Assembly: GCA_016808115.1 (NCBI GenBank)
Contig: JAEQBH010000663.1
Span: 496,001-560,000 of the forward strand
DNA length: 64,000 bases
From: Tetrastigma voinierianum
Taxonomy: Eukaryota; Streptophyta; Magnoliopsida; Vitales; Vitaceae
Reading direction: 5' to 3'
In this document: in pieces, positions 35,901 to 46,200 of the stretch
Layout: each line of letters starts with the position of its first letter
Numbering within the stretch: the stretch's first letter is position 1
The notes under the pieces: generated by a model
Seen by the model: the letters and a program-made list of their open reading frames with translations, nothing else
Database searches by the model: none
Told to the model about the DNA's origin: nothing
Program-made: the position numbers and the translations under genes

Positions 35901-36327
35901 AAAGATTCGAGGTTGTCCAAAGGATTTGATTTATAAAAACATGCCTGTTTTGATAAGGGTCATCAAGTGAAACACCAATGACAAGTTTTCAAGATTTGGC
36001 ATATGTATCGATTAGTACCCAAAAAGTGCTATTTTGAATCCTATTTATAAAGTTTGAGAGTGCTACAAGACTAATCATGTCAATTATACCAATTGAAGTG
36101 TTCAAGTGTTCATAGTACTTATGTCGCTTAGGAGGGTATTTTGGTTGTTTGTGAGGTTTAAGGCATTTGGGAGTTCAATATCGAGACATAGATGAATCGC
36201 GAAGATCAACCCATTCATCGCCCATCAAACAGAATTACAAACTAAAATGAAAGAACGAAGGCAGCGAAGAAAAATCGATGCAAGAGAGGATGTGAGGCAA
36301 AGCAGTTGAAGAATCAAAGAATTCCGT

Positions 36328-36525
36328 GAATTTCGCTAAGATTGCAAATTTCTTACTGGATTGCGAATTTCGCAATCATAGCGAAAATTTCGCAATCTTA
36401 GCGAAATTGTGAATTTTCGCTAGACCCCAAGATTTTCGCTAAACACTATTCCTAGCGAAATTTTGCATTTTCGCTTCTCACAAGAATTTCGCTAAGCTAG
36501 CGAAATTTTTGTGCATAGCGAAATT
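36328..36525. repeat. GCGAAA/TTTCGC motif array
   Basis: Twelve exact GCGAAA or TTTCGC hexamers in under 200 bases, in both orientations, mostly inside AGCGAAATT or AATTTCGCT. It ends about 120 bases before the TATA box. Matching arrays occur in every family A LTR in the window. Confidence 0.85.
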
Positions 36526-36646
36526 GACTGCCTTGTCATACTTTTGTAATTAATGCAAACCGACTTCATTTTGGTGTACATTCTCATTCCTAATTCTGGT
36601 TTTCAAAATGTTAGGCTTTATTGTATTTTCATAACATCAAGTGGCC

Positions 36647-36654
36647 TATATAAG
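36647..36654 (+). promoter_or_regulatory. TATA box of the CD 5' LTR
   Basis: TATATAAG within GTGGCCTATATAAGCCCC. The surrounding words are kept at 45,071-45,088 in the 3' LTR. Confidence 0.7.
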
Positions 36655-37534
36655 CCCCTCCCATTTTGTAACCCTAAGCAAGAATTTTGGGGGAGAGGGA
36701 ATTTTTCAAGACAATTTATTTATGTAAATATCTCAATTCATTTAGGTTTTGCTTTTCTCTTCTCTCTCCTTTTTCTCTTATTTTCTAAAGGCCAAACATC
36801 CCTGAGGATGGACACCTCAAGAGATGCTTGGCTGCCTCTTCTTCAAGATAAGGAAGCTACTGTCAGGGGCATATGAAAAGCTGTCCTCTCGGTATTAAAA
36901 GCCACAGTAATCGGTATTTATAGCCTCCATCTTCTCAAAACTAGGTTAAATAGCATTTAATGTTATTGATTCACAATACTTACTATGCTTTCTTAGATAC
37001 AAGGCATACTTATTGCTGATGTACCGTGGGTTTTTTAGGATGGTCTTTACGAAGAACAAATGATATTTAATGTCAGTATTTCAAACTAAAAAGCGGGTCA
37101 GAGATGCATGTTGCCTGTGTTGACTCAAATAGAGTTGTTTTTAGGTTAGGTTTGCTAGTTAAACATAGATCCTATTATGGCCTGACTATTGGTTGCTTCA
37201 TTATGTCTGCAGGGATAAAACCTGAGACACTTGCTTCGTCCCTATGTTATCAAGTTAGTGACCTAAACTTCACAAAGTTACCTTTTCACACTTCACTTCG
37301 CTTACGCTTAATCGGCCAAACTACTCACACTATTTTTGAAACAAATCCAAAAATCCAAATAAAAAGCTTCACCTTTTCAACACTGATGCAAATCATTCCT
37401 AAGATGAAAACCCATCCCCGTGTTCGACCCTAGACCACTATACTGCAAAGAGCTCGACTTACGCAGTGAGGGAGGAACATAGGTATATAAAATTTCCAAG
37501 GATTCCGCTTCAGCCTATCAGGGCACGAATCAAA

Positions 37535-37552
37535 TGCAGGCGCCGCTGTCGG
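37535..37552 (+). other. Primer binding site of element CD
   Basis: TGCAGGCGCCGCTGTCGG, two bases after GAATCA: the tRNA-Asp complement with a two-base insertion. The leader then shows GTACTTGTGATC...ATCACAAGT (37,582-37,608), an inverted repeat also seen in AB and E. Confidence 0.65.
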
Positions 37553-37868
37553 ATGTGCCAAACTACTAATGATAGGTTGAAGTGTACTTGTGATCAAAAT
37601 CACAAGTAAAGGCAACCTTTTAACTCTTTGTAATCTAAATGGCAGAATCGCAAGTTTTCATCACTTAGCAAGAATCGGCACTGCTTTTATTTATCATACG
37701 CTTAGTGTTATTTTTATTAATCTTAACCTTTTTGCAAGTTTGTTTGCGTTTTTGTCTCTACAATTTTGTAATAAAGTTTATGCCTGGGGCAATAGAGACA
37801 CATCAGCATCAGACAGAATCGCATAATAACTCGATCAAGACAATGAAGTCAGTGTATACACTGATACC

Positions 37869-39650
37869 ATGGATCCACTATCTGAGGAACAGCAGAGTCA
37901 GCCAGGTACCCCAATGAATCCAACAGCTTATGTAATCCATGAGGGCCTGCATCCACCCTCCTGTATTAAGGTTCCTTCCTCGCATCATACCTCCCGCTGA
38001 AGATGTAGCAGCGGTGTCTCATTTAAGACTCTACTCCCACATATCACGGCATGGAAAATGAAAATCCATACACTCATATCGTGATTTAGAGGAGGCTTCA
38101 ATTACCTTAAGGAAGGCATGATCGACATGGATTCGCTAAAGTCGAAAAGCATTTCCATCGACCAAAGCGACAAGGCCAAGATTCGCCCAATTCACTGGAG
38201 GCCTAGAACCATAAGAAATCAATGAACTCGCAAAGTGCACTTTTGAAAAGTTCTTCAAGGCTCCACAAGACCAAATAACTAAGAGACAAATTTATACCTT
38301 TGCAGCCCAAGATGGTGAGAAGTTCTACCAATGCTGGGAGAGATTTATGGAGACCATTAGTGCATGCCCACACCATGGGTTTGATACATGGATGTTGGTA
38401 AACCATTTCTATGATGGTATGTCTCCTGCCATGAAACAATTGCTGGAAACTATGTGTGGGGGTAACTTTTTGAGTAAACATCCTGATGAAGCTATGGATT
38501 TTTTGAACTATGTAGCTGAAACCTCCAAAGCTTGGGATGAACCTAGTCCTAGGGAAGTTGAAAGATTAAGGCCATTGAACCACCAAAGGGAAGACAAGTA
38601 CGCATTTCCTGAAGACACAGAGATGAAAGCGAAATTGACCAGTTTAACTCAAAGATTGGATGATCTGGAAATGAAAATCAAAGATGAATGCAACAAGTAA
38701 TGAGTTATCTTCATCCCAATTTTCTTGCTTCAATTTTCAAATAAATAATTACTCCCGAGGAACACTGGCAAGAGTTACCCATGTCCCGAATCGTAATAAA
38801 CTGGCCAAATAATGCTCCATATGGCAACACGCAACCCTAATCGAAAAACCAATCAACCCGCCATGGAAGCCAAAACCTCTCGCATAATCCTCCAGAGTGC
38901 AGCAGCTAGCCTTGATTCCACTTTAACATAAACAGCCAACAAACTCGCTCCACTTTCTTCTCCCTATTGAGCAAGTGATCCTCGACTCAGTGAAGTGGTG
39001 CACATTGTGAGAAGAACAGAAGGTGCTAAATGTACAAACTAATTGGAAAATTGAAGCAGTAGAGAGTTCACTTAACAGGAAGCTGGACAACATGCATTCT
39101 GAAATTTCAAGACTATCCAACCACCAAACAGCAGTGATTCGCAGCGGAAGGCCCTTTCACACAAAGAACATCGATACAGAGCCAATGAAATAGGCCCGAC
39201 TAAAGTAGATCCAACACTCAAGAACTCCGAAGGAAGGGGCGCAATTGTAACTCTAAGAAGTGGCAGAGAATCAGCTAATGCACTAAATTTGGGCCAAGGC
39301 ATTCAACAGTGGTTGATCCTCCACAAGAAGAACAGTCCCCAAATAGGGAAGAGAAGAAGATCAGTGTACCTCCTCCATTTCCACAAGCTCTTCGAAAAAG
39401 GAAAAGTTCCGTTAACCAAACAGAAATGTTAGAGGTTTTGCGGCAAGTGAAGGTTAATATTCCTCTCCTTGATATGATCAAGCAAGTTCCCACTTATGCA
39501 AAATTTCATGACTTGCACAGAAAAGAGGTCTTAATGTGAACAAAAGGCCTGGATCGAAAGCAAGTGAGTGCCATCATCGAACGAAGACTCCAAAGCGGGA
39601 AATATTGTAAAGATCCCAACACCCAGCAATCTCACTAATATCGAGGCATT
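37869..39650 (+). pseudogene. gag: gag of element CD, broken
   Basis: The start is the ATG at 37,869 (MDPLSEEQQSQPG, then MNPTAYVI). The capsid core is best kept at 38,281-38,700: RQIYTFAAQDGEKFYQCWER, CPHHGFDTWMLVNHFYDG, LLETMCGGNFLSKHPDEAM, ending in a coiled-coil-like tail. The zinc knuckle area near 38,750-38,830 is unreadable. A second clean block at 39,309-39,539 (PPFPQALRKRKSS, then MLEVLRQVKVNIPLLDMIKQ) leads to the protease. Stops after 38,700 and 39,539 and several frameshifts make it inactive. The role in the family is RNA packaging and particle formation. Confidence 0.8.
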
Positions 39651-39890
39651 AGTGTGGAGAAAGCACTATTAGATTTGGGAGCTAGTGTGAACCTTTTACC
39701 TTATTCCATGTACAAGCAATTGGGTTTAGGTGAACTGAAACCCACTACTATCACATTGTCCCTAGCTGATAGATCAATTAAAATACCAAAAGGGACCATT
39801 GAAGATGTTCTAATACAAGTGGACAGATTTTACTACCCGCTGGACTTCATCGCCCCGATACGTAATCCGGGCCAGAAATAGACCCACCAC
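39651..39890 (+). pseudogene. pro: Aspartic protease of element CD
   Basis: EKALLDLGASVNLLPYSMYK gives the active-site Asp in the DLGAS form typical of Athila-like elements. It is followed by LGLGELKPTTITLSLADRSI and GTIEDVLIQVDRFYYPLDF. About 76 codons are open. The C-terminal third, equivalent to NGVMQLTFGNMT of AB, is poorly preserved (39,890-39,990). It would cleave the gag-pol polyprotein. Confidence 0.8.
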
Positions 39891-40166
39891 AGGCTCCATC
39901 ATTTTGGGAGGGCCATTCTAAATTAATTCCTAAATGCCATAATAAACTCACAAACGGTTATAACTCTTCGTGATTTGGAATTAAGGACCTTAGAACTCAA
40001 TATTTTTCTTATTCGGAGTAAAAGTATATGCACTCAAAGGAAGATGACTGCGGAAGAAGTCTGTAATAGATGCGATCTCGAAGAACAAGCTAATGAGCAA
40101 GAAAAGTAAGATTTATTAACCCCGCACTGTCTGAAAGTATCCGTAAGGCAACAAGAACCTCAAAGC

Positions 40167-41070
40167 ATGAGCTTAGTACAAGGGTACTGGAGAAGGAAAA
40201 CAGAAATTTTACCTCTATTGACTGGTGATGAACCAAAGGAACTTCAACAGCTAGAGCTTAAACCACTCCCAGCTGAGTTAAAGTATGCATTTTTGGAAGA
40301 AAATGAGCAGTGCCCAGTTGTGATTTCTTCACTCCTAACCACTGCACAAGAGCATGATCTACTGCACCTCCTCAAAAGGAACAAGCAAGCATTGGGATGG
40401 AAAATTTCTGATTGGAAAGGCATAAATCCATCAATCTGCACCCATCACATCTACTTAGAAGAGAGTCTAAAGTCATAGTACCCCAAAGAAAGACTGAATC
40501 CCCACCTACAGGAAGTAGTTCGTGATTGAGGGTCCCGGGAATCGTCTAAGCCGCAGATATTTACCCCATTTCCGATAGCACTCGTGAGCCCCACTCGTGC
40601 AAACAGAAATCGAGTGACAATAGTTGAAAATGAAAAGGTGAAGAATTATCTACCCGCTCACCACGCCAGCTTGAGAGTGCATAGATTATAGGAGGCTCAA
40701 TGAAGTAACACGAAAAGACCACTTCCCGTTGCCTTTCATCGATCAGCTCCTCGAAAGAGTTTCTGGACACCCATTCTATTGCTTTTTAGATGGGTATTCA
40801 GGGTATTTCCAAATAGAGATTGCCCCAGAAGATCAGGATAAGACCACTTTCACGTGTCCATTTAGCATGTATGCTTATAGAAGGATGCCTTTTGGTCTTT
40901 GCAACGCCCCAACCACTTTTCAGAGGTGTATGCTTAGTATATTCAGTGATATGGTGGAGCACATAATGGAGGTATACATGGATGACATCACTATATATGG
41001 AGGCGATTTTGAAGATCGGTCAATTAATCCGAGACCATCCCGCAGGTGCACAGAAGAAATTGCTTAATCG
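40167..41070 (+). pseudogene. pol (RT): Reverse transcriptase of element CD
   Basis: The pre-RT segment at 40,167-40,478 (LELKPLPAELKYAFLEENEQ, ALGWKISDWKGINPSICTHH) is open. The fingers region at 40,480-40,728 is full of frameshifts but still shows RLNPHLQEVV. The palm at 40,729-41,067 is clean: FLDGYSGYFQIEIAPEDQD, RRMPFGLCNAPTTFQRCML and the catalytic YMDD at 40,975-40,986. Makes cDNA from the element RNA in the intact family. Here it is broken by stops between the blocks. Confidence 0.85.
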
Positions 41071-41339
41071 GGGAGAAATGCCATTATGGCACTCAGGTAT
41101 ACAGGTTGGCACAGATATTCAGAGAAATGGTTGAGCAGACTCGAATTGATTTGTATTGCCCATCAGCCGTGAAATGATTGATAACTCGGCTGCAAGATCG
41201 ATATGACGTATCATTAAAGATCACTTAATTGATGAACCCGTATAGCCCAGAAGATGCACTTAACATGAGATAGAATGCTGAGAGCTTTACACTGAATTCC
41301 TATTTATCCACTTGCTCGATAGTACGAGCACCTAACCCG

Positions 41340-41690
41340 GCAATTACCTTTTGCAAATATCGTGATGCAAGTGATCTCGCTTATAGAGCAGATTGGCCAA
41401 AGAGAAGACGGGAAACCTTATGTAGTCTATTGGCAAGTAAACCTTGAATGAAGCAAAAGGAATTATACTACTACAGAGAAGGAATTGTCAAGTAAAGGGT
41501 GTATGCTTTTGCATAAATTTCGAAAGCATACTCTGATCGGGTCCGATATAGTCATTTTTACCGACCATTCCGCTTCAACATTCCAACTGGGGCCAATAAA
41601 AGTGGTAAGGCTCATCCGATGGGTTCTTTACTCGTGAGTTTAATTTGCAAATTAAAGACAAAAAGAGAGAAATGCAAGGGATTTCACTGA
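41340..41690 (+). pseudogene. pol (RH): RNase H region of element CD
   Basis: Readable in mixed frames: KYRDASDLAYRA (the DAS active-site word, about 41,358-41,395), then KELYYYREGIVK, VYAFA, a FTDH-type site worn to FYRPF near 41,560, and FNLQIKDKK at 41,639-41,665. The order and spacing fit the gypsy RNase H, which removes RNA from the hybrid. The region from 41,070 to 41,340 (thumb and connection) has almost no readable frame. Confidence 0.65.
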
Positions 41691-41829
41691 TTAAGACCAT
41701 AGCCTATGACACTCATAGTCCACCCATCAACGATGAATTTCCGAATATCCCTAATGCATTGGAAAGCCCCTGGTATGCTCACATCGCTCAACTTTCTCAC
41801 CACAAGAGAAATCCCACCGAGTGGAAAGG

Positions 41830-43020
41830 ATAGACAGGAAGTATTGCTAAGATCCATTCCTATTATCAGCTATTCTTCTTGCTCAGCATCGTGCGCATCA
41901 AATGATCAGAAGTGCAGGTTCGAGAGGAACAATAGAATCTCACTCCATCGCTACGCAGAGTGCCCGTGGTGGTCATTTTCATTTCCCGTAAAACAAGAAT
42001 GAAGGTGCTGGCGTCTGTTTCTACCGGCCTTCCTGATCTGGGCAGCCCAGCAAACTTTGCAGGCAGCGTATGCCAAAGGCTCGGGAAGCTATCTCGTCGC
42101 CATATGATGCCTTTGAACCCACTTTAGTGGTCGGTCTATTCGATAGGTATTGATTTCATGGGACCTTTTCCCACGTCATATGGTCATACATACATTTTGG
42201 TGGGAGTAGACTATGTCTCCAAGTGGGTTGAAGCAATCCCATGCAAGACCAATGACCATAGGGTGGTACTTAAATTCTTGAAAGCCAATATCTTTTCCAG
42301 GTTTGGGGTACCGAAAGCCATTATTAGCGATGGAGGTTCCCATTTCTGTACTAAACCATTTGAAAACCTCATGGCTAAATATGGTGTGAAACACAAAGTG
42401 GCTACCCCTTACCATCCTCAAACAAGTGGTCAAGTAGAACTTGCCAACAGGGAGATAAAGACCATTCTAATGAAGGTGGTAAACACCAACAAGAAAGATT
42501 GGTCCGTCAAACTGCTTGATTCGCTGTGGGCCTACAGGACAACTTTCAAGACAATCCCGAAATGTCCCTTATCTGGCTGGTCTATGGTAAGGCATGTCAC
42601 CTTCCGAGATCGAGTACAAGGCATGGTGGGCAATCTCAAGAAGTCGAACATGGACCTAAGTAGGTCAAAAAGAGTTAAGAGGTTCCTCGATCTCAATGAA
42701 TTGAAGAAATACTAATGATGCCTACTTAAATTGAATATCGAAGAGCAACCAAACTGATGGCATGATCAAATGATAACCGTGAAGAATTTCCCAAAGAGGG
42801 AGACCAAGTTCTTTATTAACACCCAAACTCCACATATTTCCAGCAAGCCTGTCACTACGGGACGTGTTCTACGCTACATCACCCGTCCGCCACTGAAACA
42901 CCACTTCCGTCCGACTGGCGATGTGTTAAGCATGCCGCCGCCGCTCATCCCGAGCCGATCGAACTTCCATGAGATTCATAGTTGCATTACTTATAGCTTC
43001 CTTTGGTTCTAGACAAAGAG
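41830..43020 (+). pseudogene. pol (INT): Integrase of element CD
   Basis: The zinc-binding domain (41,880-42,115) is worn, but RRHMMPLNP-like text is visible near 42,097-42,123. The catalytic core is open from 42,158: ILVGVDYVSKWVEA with Asp18, IISDGGSHF with Asp58, and HPQTSGQVELANREIK with Glu94, giving the D-D-35-E spacing. A frameshift near 42,575-42,585 moves VYGKACHL into another frame. The C-terminal part (42,600-43,020) is only partly readable (LNELKKY, then DGMIK-like text). Inserts cDNA into chromosomes in the intact family. Confidence 0.85.
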
Positions 43021-44385
43021 GATTCTAATTGTCTTTCATTCCAAGGCATAACTTGTATCCATGCGCTTCGTATTCGCCTGAGCTCCGCCTCCCGTAAATA
43101 TAGTCCATTCATTGTCCAACAGCATATCCCAATGGTTCAGAGAGGATCTAATCAATCCGTATGATAACAAAGGTTTGAAGTCAATGGACGAGGGTGAAAC
43201 CCATGTGTCAGTAAAGAAGCCAACAGAGGAAATTCTCCTACTGACCTTCCCCGAGTCCTACAATCCCCACCCATACTCGGTGGTTTCAAGAAGGTAATTT
43301 TCATGTCAGATATGTCCCGGATGTTAAAATTTTGTTTTTTTTCTATAATTTTGCATATCACTTTGCGGCCCCATCGCTTATGTTGGTCTTCAATCGAACA
43401 ATCAATCGTTTCTGACTGACAATTGAATCATTTCTTTAATTGGAAAATTGAAGCCTTGCATATTACTCCAATGTTAGAATCTATGTTTGAAGCAATTCTT
43501 GGTCGTACTTGAAATTCCAAAGATGCTCAACTTGAAAATTTTCCACTTTTGGCTAATTCACACATCGCACACCGGGATTGCTCCAATAAGCCGTGAAATC
43601 GGTGCCTCCTTTCACTTCAGATAGCCGCCTCAGTATGTCACAACCCTAATAGGTTTAGGAAAGACCCACTAAGGCCAATGTAGTCTTCAAAAAGGAAAAG
43701 AAAAGAAAAAGAAAAGAAGAAAAAGAAAATAAAAGTCGGAAGCTTGTTTTGAAACCCGAGCACTGGCCCGAGGGTATATGGTGAAAGCTCAAGCCCTATG
43801 GCCCTAAACCTTTAGTCATCGATTTAGTGTCTAAGCATGGGTGGATAGTGGTGAGCTTTAATGACCTGTGGGTGCTTAATTTCGGGTCATTCTAGTCCCG
43901 GGTGAAGCCCGTAGCCTGCGGGTCAAGTGATCCTTTTGGCTTCGATGCCCTAAACCTTTAATCGTCGGGAGTCATCTGCGGGACCTCGCTACACCCGACT
44001 TTATTAAGTCTTGGTTTAAGCATTTCACCCTACATCAGAGTCGAATAAAGAAAGAAAAGTGTAACTATCCTATTTAGATTGCTTAATAAATTTTGCACAG
44101 CAAGCAGTGCTATGGGGGGACAATTTGTAATTATTTGGCTCGACCGTTACATAAAGAACCACACTTAGGTGGAAATTCAAGGAACTTAGAAACCACACCT
44201 AAAATTGTTCTTTGTATGGTTTTGGCTCTTTCTATGTTCGTGATTCAAACTAGTGTCAATTTTTCTGCATTTTTAAAGGTAATGTTTACATGTACATAAA
44301 TCTTTTGAACTATAAATTTTTTGAAAAATCACCACATGCATCTTCCTTTTTGTTTTTACCAGAACTAGCAACGCATTTGGCTTGG
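43021..44385 (+). other. 3' untranslated region of element CD
   Basis: No gene. A/G tract at 43,687-43,729. The motif CCCTAAACCTTTA occurs twice (43,802 and 43,949), followed by TCATCGA or GGGAGTCATC. GGGTCAT/GGGTCAAG words in between suggest an internal duplication. Purine-rich CTATGGGGGGACA at 44,110-44,122 is a candidate polypurine tract, and GGCTTGG directly precedes the LTR. The short frames at 43,112-43,297 and 44,093-44,299 have no recognisable domain. Confidence 0.55.
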
Positions 44386-45967
44386 TGATTAAAAATTCAA
44401 AAGGTTATTATTTAACTGGTTTTTATAGGTTTTGAGTGCTTTTATGCACTAATCAAGTGCCTAATTATACCAATTGAAGTGTTCATGTTCTGGCACGTTT
44501 GATGCCATTTGTAGTGTTTTTGGTTGTTTTGGTGTGTTTTGCAAGATTTCTGGGAGTTCTAATGATTTAGACATATGATGAATCATAAAGATTGAATCCA
44601 TTCATCGCCCATCAAATGTACTCATAAATCAATGAAAGAATGAAGCAAAGTAAGAAAATTCACGTAGAGACAAGGAGTAAAGAATAGTGACCTGAAGAAT
44701 TAGATCATTAAGATTGCGAAAATTTGGTCGCGAAAATTCCTCGCACTAATGAATCAGTGAATTTCGCTAGACCCCAAGATTTTCGCAAAACACTATTCCT
44801 AGCTAAATTTTGCATTTTCGCTTCTCACAAGAATTTCGCTTGTTAGCGAAATTTCACAATTTTCAAATAAATTGTTGAATGCCCAGCTTAAATCCTGCCG
44901 ATTTCATGAGTCTGGGTGATTTCATACTAGTTAAATTTTGTGCATATCAAAATCACCGCCTGGTCATACTTTTTGTAATTAATGCAAACCGACTTCATTT
45001 TGGTGTATTACTCCCTTGTCCCTAATTTGAGCCAAAATGTTAGGCTTTATTGTATTTTCATAACATTGGGTGGCCTATATAAGCCCCCTCCCATTTTGTA
45101 ACCCTAAGCAAGAATTTGGGGGGAGAGGAATCTTTTGGCACAATTTCATTTTATGTAAATATCTCGCAGCTTTCATTTAGGTTTTGCTTTTCTCTCTTCT
45201 CTCTCCTTTTTCTCTTATTTTCTAGGCTACCAAACATCCCTCTGAGATGAGACAACTCAAGAGATGTCAAGGTTTCCTTTTCTTTGAAGAGGAAGGAAGC
45301 AATTTGTCATGGCATACGTAGGCTAATAGCTCCTCTGTTAAAAGCTACTGTGGACTCAGATGATAGCCTCCATCTTTCTAAACTAGGTCAATAGCATGAC
45401 AGTGGCTGATCTGGGCTACTTACTATGCTTTAGATGTATACTTATTGGGTTGGGGATGTAATCGTGGTTTTTAGAATATCCACGAGCCACACCAAATGAT
45501 GATTAACGTGTTAGTGGTTCCAAACTAAAAAGTATCAGATGGCGTTACCCGGCTTCGACTCAAATAGGAGTTGTTTTTGTGGTTAGGTTTGCTAGTTAAA
45601 CATAGATCCTAAGTATGGCTCTGGACTATAGGTTGCTTGTTATAATGCGAGATAAAAACCCGAGAACACTTTGTTTGCCGCATGTTATCAAGTTAGTGGA
45701 CCTAAACCTTCAAGCTCACTTTTCAAGACTTCAATTTTAAGTTTCTACATGACCAGCTTTCAAACTACTCACACTGCTTTTGAAACAAATCCAAAATCCA
45801 AATAAAAGCTTCACCTTTCTAACATCATGTAAATCATTCCTGTGGATGAAAACTCATCCCCGTGTTCGACCCTAGATCACTATAATCGTAGTATTTCGAC
45901 TAACAGTAGGAAAATCATAGGTATATAAATTTGCTTGATTCGCCAGCCTACTGCGGGCACCGAATCA
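44386..45967 (+). repeat. 3' LTR of element CD
   Basis: Starts TGATTAAAAATTC and ends CGAATCA. TATA box at 45,076-45,083 and motif array at 44,710-44,870. Compared with the 5' LTR it has many short insertions in the leader, as if a few bases were added at several points. Confidence 0.8.
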
Positions 45968-45972
45968 TGTAC

Positions 45973-46200
45973 ATGTGTGAGGGAGCCTGCAGACCTGGAT
46001 AGCGGATAAGGTGGAGTTACATTCTCATCCACATATGGTGACATTCGAAGAGGAACGTGCATGTTTACTTGAATGTGTGTGGTGTGCCATCGCATGGTCA
46101 CTTAGCGGGTGTACTCTTATAGAATATTTCATGGCATCGCTTCCCGTCATGGGACCACCCTTCCAGATATCGTAGAAGACGACACTCCTCGAGGCCGTGA
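45973..46200 (+). mobile_element. 3' part of the split family G LTR after CD
   Basis: CATGTGTGAGGGAGCC continues the LTR interrupted at 36,008. GCATGT...TTGAATGTGTGTGG and CACTTAGCGGG match 48,705-48,815 (GTGAGGGAGTC, TTTGAATGTGATTG, CACTTAGCGGGGAG). The end is not sharp. Confidence 0.55.

Larger units (their letters stand above)
32825..36008 (+). mobile_element. Middle part of the split family G LTR
   Basis: Continues the LTR begun at 16,895. It starts GATGACGCAACGGATCG, then CGTCTCGCGAAATCTAG and TTGAATTTCGTCGGATTC (compare 54,480-54,560), and includes GAGCTACGTGTGGGTACCAG (33,330) as in 52,234 and 54,970. It is longer than other copies because of a tandem duplication at 33,468-34,030 and a minisatellite at 35,656-35,900. 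It ends at GATTTGGCATATGTA, which rejoins CATGTGTGAGGGAGCC at 45,972 across element CD. Confidence 0.65.
36009..37532 (+). repeat. 5' LTR of element CD
   Basis: Starts CGATTAGTACCC (TG changed to CG) and ends GAATCA. GCGAAA/TTTCGC array at 36,328-36,525, TATA box at 36,647-36,654, CCCTGAGGATGGACACCTC block near 36,801. The partner LTR at 44,386-45,967 shares long runs, for example around ACTTTTTGTAATTAATGC and AAACCGACTTCATTTTGG. Confidence 0.85.
36009..45967 (+). mobile_element. Athila-like gypsy element CD, full gag-pol order
   Basis: Complete structure: LTR, tRNA-Asp primer site, gag, protease, reverse transcriptase, RNase H, integrase, 3' untranslated region, LTR. Flanking 5-base words TGTAT (36,004-36,008) and TGTAC (45,968-45,972) are a target duplication with one change, and removing the element rejoins a recognisable G-family LTR. 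The order of domains and the tRNA-Asp site support the Athila branch of Ty3/gypsy. All genes have stops and frameshifts, but the key motifs of reverse transcriptase and integrase are still in place. Confidence 0.85.

Noticed and set aside
36553..36876. 107-codon plus-strand frame over the CD LTR promoter
   Set aside because: It spans the TATA box and the untranslated leader of the LTR. The other LTRs do not keep the frame open.
42770..43297. Possible env-like gene after integrase in CD
   Set aside because: Frames at 42,770-43,012 and 43,112-43,297 show no signal peptide or membrane segment, and the first overlaps the worn integrase C-terminus.
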